Below the pieces are notes generated by a model. The model worked only from the letters and a program-made list of their open reading frames with translations, was not told the DNA's origin and did no database searches. This document shows positions 7,425 through 10,718 of a DNA stretch of 10,718 bases, in pieces. Both the position numbers and the translations under genes were made by a program. Origin of the DNA: Methylocapsa sp. (GTDB lineage Bacteria; Pseudomonadota; Alphaproteobacteria; Rhizobiales; Beijerinckiaceae); assembly GCA_003162995.1 (NCBI GenBank), contig PLUZ01000254.1:1832-12549 (forward strand), given 5' to 3'. How positions within the stretch are numbered: position 1 is the first letter of the stretch; each line of letters begins with the position of its first letter.

Positions 7425-7449
7425 GCCTGTTCGCGCCTGTTTTGCCTGT
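7425..7449 (+). repeat. Three GCCTGT direct repeats in the thi leader
   Basis: GCCTGT occurs at 7425-7430, 7435-7440 and 7444-7449, with start-to-start steps of 10 and 9 bases. The repeats lie between the aptamer and the thiO start, in the expression platform. Their role, if any, is unknown. Confidence 0.5.
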
Positions 7450-7453
7450 GCCC

Positions 7454-7483
7454 GGCTTAACGCCTGCGCAAATGGGTAAGGCC
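7454..7483 (+). promoter_or_regulatory. Possible ribosome-binding-site hairpin before thiO
   Basis: GGCTTA at 7454-7459 can pair with TAAGGCC at 7477-7483 with one bulged base. This pairing would cover the purine-rich GGGTAAGG just before the thiO ATG at 7484. It is the kind of structure through which a TPP riboswitch blocks translation. The stem is short, and the alternative pairing with the aptamer's 3' side was not established. Confidence 0.35.
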
Positions 7484-8494
7484 ATGCATATTCGCGTTAT
7501 CGGCGCCGGAGTTGCGGGCCTCACGGTTGCTTTTGAATGCGCCCAGGCCGGGCTTACTGTTGAACTGCTGGAACAACACGAAGGTCCAGGTCTCGGCTGT
7601 TCCAGTCTTGCGGGCGGCATGCTAGCGCCCTGGTGCGAGGCCGAGAGCACGGAAAAGCTTATTCTCGATTTCGGCCTCGAATCGCTTCAATTCTGGACAA
7701 AGACCATAGCTGTCGCAAGTCAGCGCGGGTCGCTTGTCGTCGCGTCCGCCCGCGACCGGCCGGAGCTCACCCGTTTTGCCCGCCGCGCTGCCGGCTTCGA
7801 GCCAATTGACGCAGCCCGAATAGCGGCGCTCGAGCCCGATCTGGAAGGGCGCTTTGACGGCGCCTTGTTTTTTCCGTCCGAAGCGCATCTCGATCCGCGC
7901 GCGGCGATGGCGGGGCTTGCTGCGCGGCTTGCCGGATTCAGCACTGTCACGCTGCGCTTTGGCATGGATGCGGCGCAAGCGCCGGAAAGCGCCGATTGGA
8001 CAATTGATTGCCGCGGTCTTGCGGCGCAAGACGCTTTGCCCGATTTGCGCGGCGTCAAAGGTGAAATGCTGGTTCTGGCGACAAAGGAGATCGTGCTGAC
8101 CCGGCCGGTGCGGCTCCTGCACCCGCGCCAGCCCGTCTATATCGTGCCGCGCGGCGACGGGCGGTTCATGATCGGCGCGACGATGATCGAGAACGAGGAG
8201 CCTGGCCGAATCACCGCGCGGGCCATGCTCGAATTGCTAAATGCTGCCTATTGCGTGCATCCTGCTTTTGCCGAGGCGGAAATTGTGGAGACGGGCGCGG
8301 GCGTGCGGCCGGCGTTTCCAGACAATCTGCCGAAAATCCGCCGCGATGGGCGCAAGCTCTATGTCAACGGCCTTTACCGTCATGGCTTCTTGGTGGCCCC
8401 CGCGCTTGCCCGGCGGGTTGTGCAAATCATCTTAGAGAACGCTTATTTTCCGGAGGTAATGGATGCACATCCATGTGAACGGCAAAGCGCTTGA
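7484..8494 (+). CDS. thiO: Glycine oxidase ThiO
   Basis: An FAD-dependent amine oxidase that converts glycine to the imine dehydroglycine used by ThiG for thiazole synthesis. With the ATG at 7484 it has 336 residues. The dinucleotide fold opens at once: VIGAGVAGL, with GxGxxG at 7-12 and Glu30 at the end of the second strand. LAGGMLAPWCEAE follows near 45-58, as in ThiO proteins. Towards the C-terminus come YIVPRGDGRFMIGAT, the GAGVRPAFPDNLPKI motif and LYRHGFLVAPALAR, which close the FAD site. The frame is also open upstream (TTG at 7442, ATG at 7472), but GGGTAAGG precedes 7484 and the fold would begin too late otherwise. It is the first gene after the riboswitch and overlaps thiS by 32 bases. 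thiC, often first in such operons, is absent. Confidence 0.94.
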   Translation: MHIRVIGAGVAGLTVAFECAQAGLTVELLEQHEGPGLGCSSLAGGMLAPWCEAESTEKLILDFGLESLQFWTKTIAVASQRGSLVVASARDRPELTRFARRAAGFEPIDAARIAALEPDLEGRFDGALFFPSEAHLDPRAAMAGLAARLAGFSTVTLRFGMDAAQAPESADWTIDCRGLAAQDALPDLRGVKGEMLVLATKEIVLTRPVRLLHPRQPVYIVPRGDGRFMIGATMIENEEPGRITARAMLELLNAAYCVHPAFAEAEIVETGAGVRPAFPDNLPKIRRDGRKLYVNGLYRHGFLVAPALARRVVQIILENAYFPEVMDAHPCERQSA

Positions 8495-8660
8495 CGTCGC
8501 GGCGGCAACGCTTGCCGCATTGTTGCACGAACTTGAATATGAAGATTGCGCCGTCGCGACGGCGCTCAACCGCAATTTTGTCCGCAGACGCGATCGTGGC
8601 AAAACGCCTTTGAAAGAGGGCGACGCTGTCGAAATTCTCGCGCCGCGCCAAGGAGGCTGA
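8463..8660 (+). CDS. thiS: Sulfur carrier protein ThiS
   Basis: A 65-residue beta-grasp (ubiquitin-like) protein ending in the diagnostic Gly-Gly (APRQGG). The C-terminus is adenylated by ThiF and turned into a thiocarboxylate that donates sulfur to ThiG. Typical features are the [12 protein letters not shown] opening, the [10 protein letters not shown] helix, the ALNRNFVRR segment and [15 protein letters not shown]. The start has a strong GGAGGT at 8452-8457, five bases upstream and inside thiO. One base separates its stop from the thiG ATG. No ThiF is encoded in the window, so another E1-like enzyme must act in trans. Confidence 0.96.
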   Translation: MHIHVNGKALDVAAATLAALLHELEYEDCAVATALNRNFVRRRDRGKTPLKEGDAVEILAPRQGG

Positions 8661-8661
8661 C

Positions 8662-9495
8662 ATGGCCGCTGATTTGGCCGCTGACTCGATTGCTGACTTG
8701 GGCGGCGACCGTCTCACCCTCTATGGCGCCGAATTCTCTTCAAGGCTTCTTGCCGGAACCGCGCAATATCCCTCGCCCGCAATCCTTTCGCGCGCCATCG
8801 TGGCGGCCAAGGCCGAGATCGTGACAGTCTCGCTCAGGCGCGAATCCGGGGGCGGCCGGGCCGGTGAACGGTTCTGGGCGCTGATCCGTGATCTGGGCGT
8901 GCGGGTCCTGCCCAATACGGCTGGGTGCCGCAGCGTTAGGGAAGCGGTGACCACGGCGCAGATGGCGCGCGAGGTTTTCGACACCCCCTGGGTCAAGCTC
9001 GAAGTCATCGGCGAGGAAGACAGTTTACAGCCTGATGTTTTCGGTCTCGTCGAGGCGGCATCGATTCTCACGCGCGAAGGGTTTCAGGTTTTTCCCTACA
9101 CTACCGAGGATCTCGTCGCGGCGGAAAAGCTGCTTGGGGCGGGCTGCGAAGTCCTGATGCCATGGGGGTCTCCCATCGGCTCGGGGCGCGGTCTCAACAA
9201 CCCCTATGGTTTGAAATCGCTGCGCGCGCATTTCCCGAATGTGCCGCTGATCATCGATGCCGGGATCGGCGCGCCCTCCCATGCGGCGGCGGCAATGGAA
9301 CTGGGTTTCGACGCGGTGCTCACGAACACTGCAATCGCCAAGGCCGGCGATCCCGTGATTATGGCCCGCGCCTTTGCGCTTGCGGTCGAGGCGGGACGCA
9401 TCGGCTATCGCGCCGATTTGATGCAGGCGCGGGACATGGCAGCCCCATCGACCCCGGTAATCGGACGCGCTTTCAGCGATCTCGCGCGTGCTTGA
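8662..9495 (+). CDS. thiG: Thiazole synthase ThiG
   Basis: Forms the thiazole phosphate carboxylate from 1-deoxyxylulose 5-phosphate, dehydroglycine (from ThiO) and ThiS thiocarboxylate. It is a 277-residue TIM barrel with a slightly long N-terminus of alternating Ala/Asp (1-16). The barrel begins near [21 protein letters not shown]. Other family motifs are [14 protein letters not shown] (83-96), WVKLEVIGE with Lys112 as the Schiff-base lysine, [27 protein letters not shown] and [26 protein letters not shown] at 8650-8656 lies within the end of thiS. The end overlaps thiE by eight bases. Confidence 0.97.
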   Translation: MAADLAADSIADLGGDRLTLYGAEFSSRLLAGTAQYPSPAILSRAIVAAKAEIVTVSLRRESGGGRAGERFWALIRDLGVRVLPNTAGCRSVREAVTTAQMAREVFDTPWVKLEVIGEEDSLQPDVFGLVEAASILTREGFQVFPYTTEDLVAAEKLLGAGCEVLMPWGSPIGSGRGLNNPYGLKSLRAHFPNVPLIIDAGIGAPSHAAAAMELGFDAVLTNTAIAKAGDPVIMARAFALAVEAGRIGYRADLMQARDMAAPSTPVIGRAFSDLARA

Positions 9496-10102
9496 CCCTT
9501 TCTATGTGATCGTCGACAGCGCGGCTTGGATCGCCCGGCTTTTGCCCTGCGGTGTGCGGCTCGTGCAGTTGCGGATCAAGGATCAGCCGGATGCAAATGT
9601 CCGCGCGGAAATAAAGGAGGCCAAGGCGCTTTGCGAACGCCATGGCGCCCAGCTCGTCGTCAATGATTATTGGCAACAGGCGATCGACACGGGCTGCACG
9701 TTCATCCATCTCGGCCAAGGCGATCTCGATACGGCTGATCTCGCCGCGATCCGCCGCGCCGGTGTGAGGTTTGGCGTCTCGACCCATGATGAGGCCGAGC
9801 TTTCTCGTGCCCTCGAAACCGGGCCGGATTATATCGCGCTCGGCCCCATCTATCCGACGATCCTGAAAGCCATGGCCTTTCCACCGCAGGGCCTGCCGCG
9901 CCTCAAGGAGTGGAAGACAAAAATCGGTAAGTTACCGCTTGTCGGCATCGGCGGGATCACGCTGGAGCGCATGGCGGGAGTGCTTGAGGCCGGACCTGAC
10001 AGCGCGGCCGTTGTGACCGACATCACGCGGAACGCCGATCCGGAGCAACGCGCACGAGATTGGGTGAAGGCGACGCGGAAGTTTGCCATTCAAATCCCAT
10101 AA
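9488..10102 (+). CDS. thiE: Thiamin phosphate synthase ThiE
   Basis: Couples the pyrimidine pyrophosphate with the thiazole phosphate to give thiamin phosphate. The 204-residue TIM barrel shows the alphaproteobacterial form of the motifs: [10 protein letters not shown] early, [45 protein letters not shown] and [13 protein letters not shown]. The NDYW and PTILK versions fit ThiE of Rhizobiales as I remember it. Operon position argues against TenI, a related non-synthase. The start is a GTG at 9488 inside the end of thiG with no good binding site of its own, so it is probably translated by coupling to thiG. It is the last gene of the operon and converges with the phospholipase gene. Confidence 0.93.
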   Translation: MLDPFYVIVDSAAWIARLLPCGVRLVQLRIKDQPDANVRAEIKEAKALCERHGAQLVVNDYWQQAIDTGCTFIHLGQGDLDTADLAAIRRAGVRFGVSTHDEAELSRALETGPDYIALGPIYPTILKAMAFPPQGLPRLKEWKTKIGKLPLVGIGGITLERMAGVLEAGPDSAAVVTDITRNADPEQRARDWVKATRKFAIQIP

Positions 10103-10105
10103 GGG

Positions 10106-10130
10106 ACAGGCAGCGCAATTTTTGGCCTGT
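10106..10130. terminator. Weak stem-loop between convergent thiE and phospholipase genes
   Basis: ACAGGC (10106-10111) and GCCTGT (10125-10130) form a perfect six-base stem with a 13-base loop, four bases after the thiE stop. No long U run follows, only TTTC. It may terminate or protect the thi transcript, but the support is thin. Confidence 0.3.
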
Positions 10131-10145
10131 TTCGCCCCGCTGGGA

Positions 10146-10718
10146 TTACGTCGGATCCTCGCGGTGCAGATCGTGAACCGTCACACCGCGCGTGATCGCC
10201 GAGCGCTCCAGCCATTCGGGATGGCGAAGCGTGCGCAAGGTATCTTCATAGCCCGAGTCCCAATGCTCGCGCATCGAGGTGCCGGAAAATTCATAGTCCC
10301 GCGCATGGCCTTCGTAATTTTTGTGCTGATAGATGAGATGCACGATATTGACGATGGCGGATTTCGAACATTCCTCGATGAATTCCTTTTCGCCCGGCCG
10401 CAACGCCTCGGGAGGAACTCTCGCCAAGGCTTCGGCGAGCCGCATTTTCATATTGTGGGTGCGGGCGAAGGCATCGGTATTCTGACGGGTGCGGCTCGAA
10501 TACATGATCTCCTTGTGGCGCGTGAGGACATCCGACATCTGGCGGGGCAGGGTGCCGCGTGCGCTGAAGAGGTCCACTTGAAATACGAGCGACGATTGGT
10601 GCTCGTCCTGTTCCAGCAGATATTGCAGCGGCGTGTTCGAGACGATTCCGCCGTCCCAGTAAAACTCGCCGTCGATTTCGACCGGGGGAAAGGACGGCGG
10701 CAGCGCGCCGCTGGCCAT
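10146..10718 (-). CDS. Patatin-like phospholipase, C-terminal part (cut by window edge)
   Basis: The visible 190 residues are the C-terminal part of a patatin-family acyl hydrolase. The gene continues past the right edge. The first visible codon is an ATG, but it is probably internal, because MASGALPPSFPPVEIDG is a core motif of these proteins and not a start. The catalytic Asp is in the DGG motif at visible residues 22-24 (YWDGGIVSNTPL). The nucleophile Ser in GxSxG lies outside the window. The tail contains charged helical segments (RHKEIMYSSRTRQNTDAFAR), and ends in VHDLHREDPT. Bacterial patatins of this group with a long C-terminal part act on lipids or polyhydroxybutyrate-like material. 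The substrate cannot be told here. Confidence 0.88.
   Translation of the reverse strand: MASGALPPSFPPVEIDGEFYWDGGIVSNTPLQYLLEQDEHQSSLVFQVDLFSARGTLPRQMSDVLTRHKEIMYSSRTRQNTDAFARTHNMKMRLAEALARVPPEALRPGEKEFIEECSKSAIVNIVHLIYQHKNYEGHARDYEFSGTSMREHWDSGYEDTLRTLRHPEWLERSAITRGVTVHDLHREDPT

Noticed and set aside
7442..7483. Upstream TTG (7442) or ATG (7472) as the thiO start
   Set aside because: Both would add residues ahead of the FAD-binding strand and have poor binding sites. GGGTAAGG favours the ATG at 7484.

Overview
The window looks like chromosomal DNA of a GC-rich alphaproteobacterium of the order Hyphomicrobiales (Rhizobiales), plausibly Beijerinckiaceae. Three things point there: the forms of PncB, RecN, BamD and ThiE; the thiO-thiS-thiG-thiE order behind a TPP riboswitch; and two degenerate intergenic palindromes of the GCATGAT...ATCATGC type that are common in that order. 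The family-level assignment is a guess from sequence character. No database search was possible.

Layout. 1-229 holds no convincing gene. 230-1249 (+) encodes a zinc-dependent medium-chain alcohol dehydrogenase. 1368-2045 (-) encodes an unnamed membrane-anchored coiled-coil protein. Facing away from it, 2057-2392 (+) is the remains of a small gene with no usable start and an apparent frameshift. 2393-2609 holds an intergenic palindrome next to the pncB stop. This left part (about 1250-2600) is lower in GC and looks like accessory DNA. 2610-5658 (-) is recN followed by pncB, linked by a 27-codon mini-ORF that overlaps both by four bases. 5659-5864 holds a second palindromic repeat. 5865-6083 (-) is a YqaE/Pmp3-like small membrane protein, and 6113-7057 (-) is bamD, whose product lacks the usual lipobox cysteine.

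7058-7483 is the divergent control region between bamD and the thiamin genes. It carries a TPP riboswitch, a triplicated GCCTGT motif and a hairpin that may hide the thiO ribosome binding site. 7484-10102 (+) is the tightly packed operon thiO-thiS-thiG-thiE: glycine oxidation, sulfur carrier, thiazole synthase and thiamin phosphate synthase. From 10146 to the right edge (-) lies the C-terminal part of a patatin-like phospholipase, convergent with thiE.

How the genes work together. ThiO makes dehydroglycine, ThiS delivers sulfur, ThiG builds the thiazole phosphate and ThiE joins it to the pyrimidine to give thiamin phosphate. TPP binding to the leader RNA should shut this off. thiC, thiD and the adenylating enzyme ThiF are not in the window. 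PncB feeds NAD salvage, RecN repairs double-strand breaks and BamD assembles outer-membrane proteins. Most of the window is ordinary housekeeping. I see no convincing defence, mobile or otherwise new multi-gene system. The points worth a second look are the lipobox-less BamD, the recN/mini-ORF/pncB coupling, the thiamin leader and the broken gene at 2057-2392.
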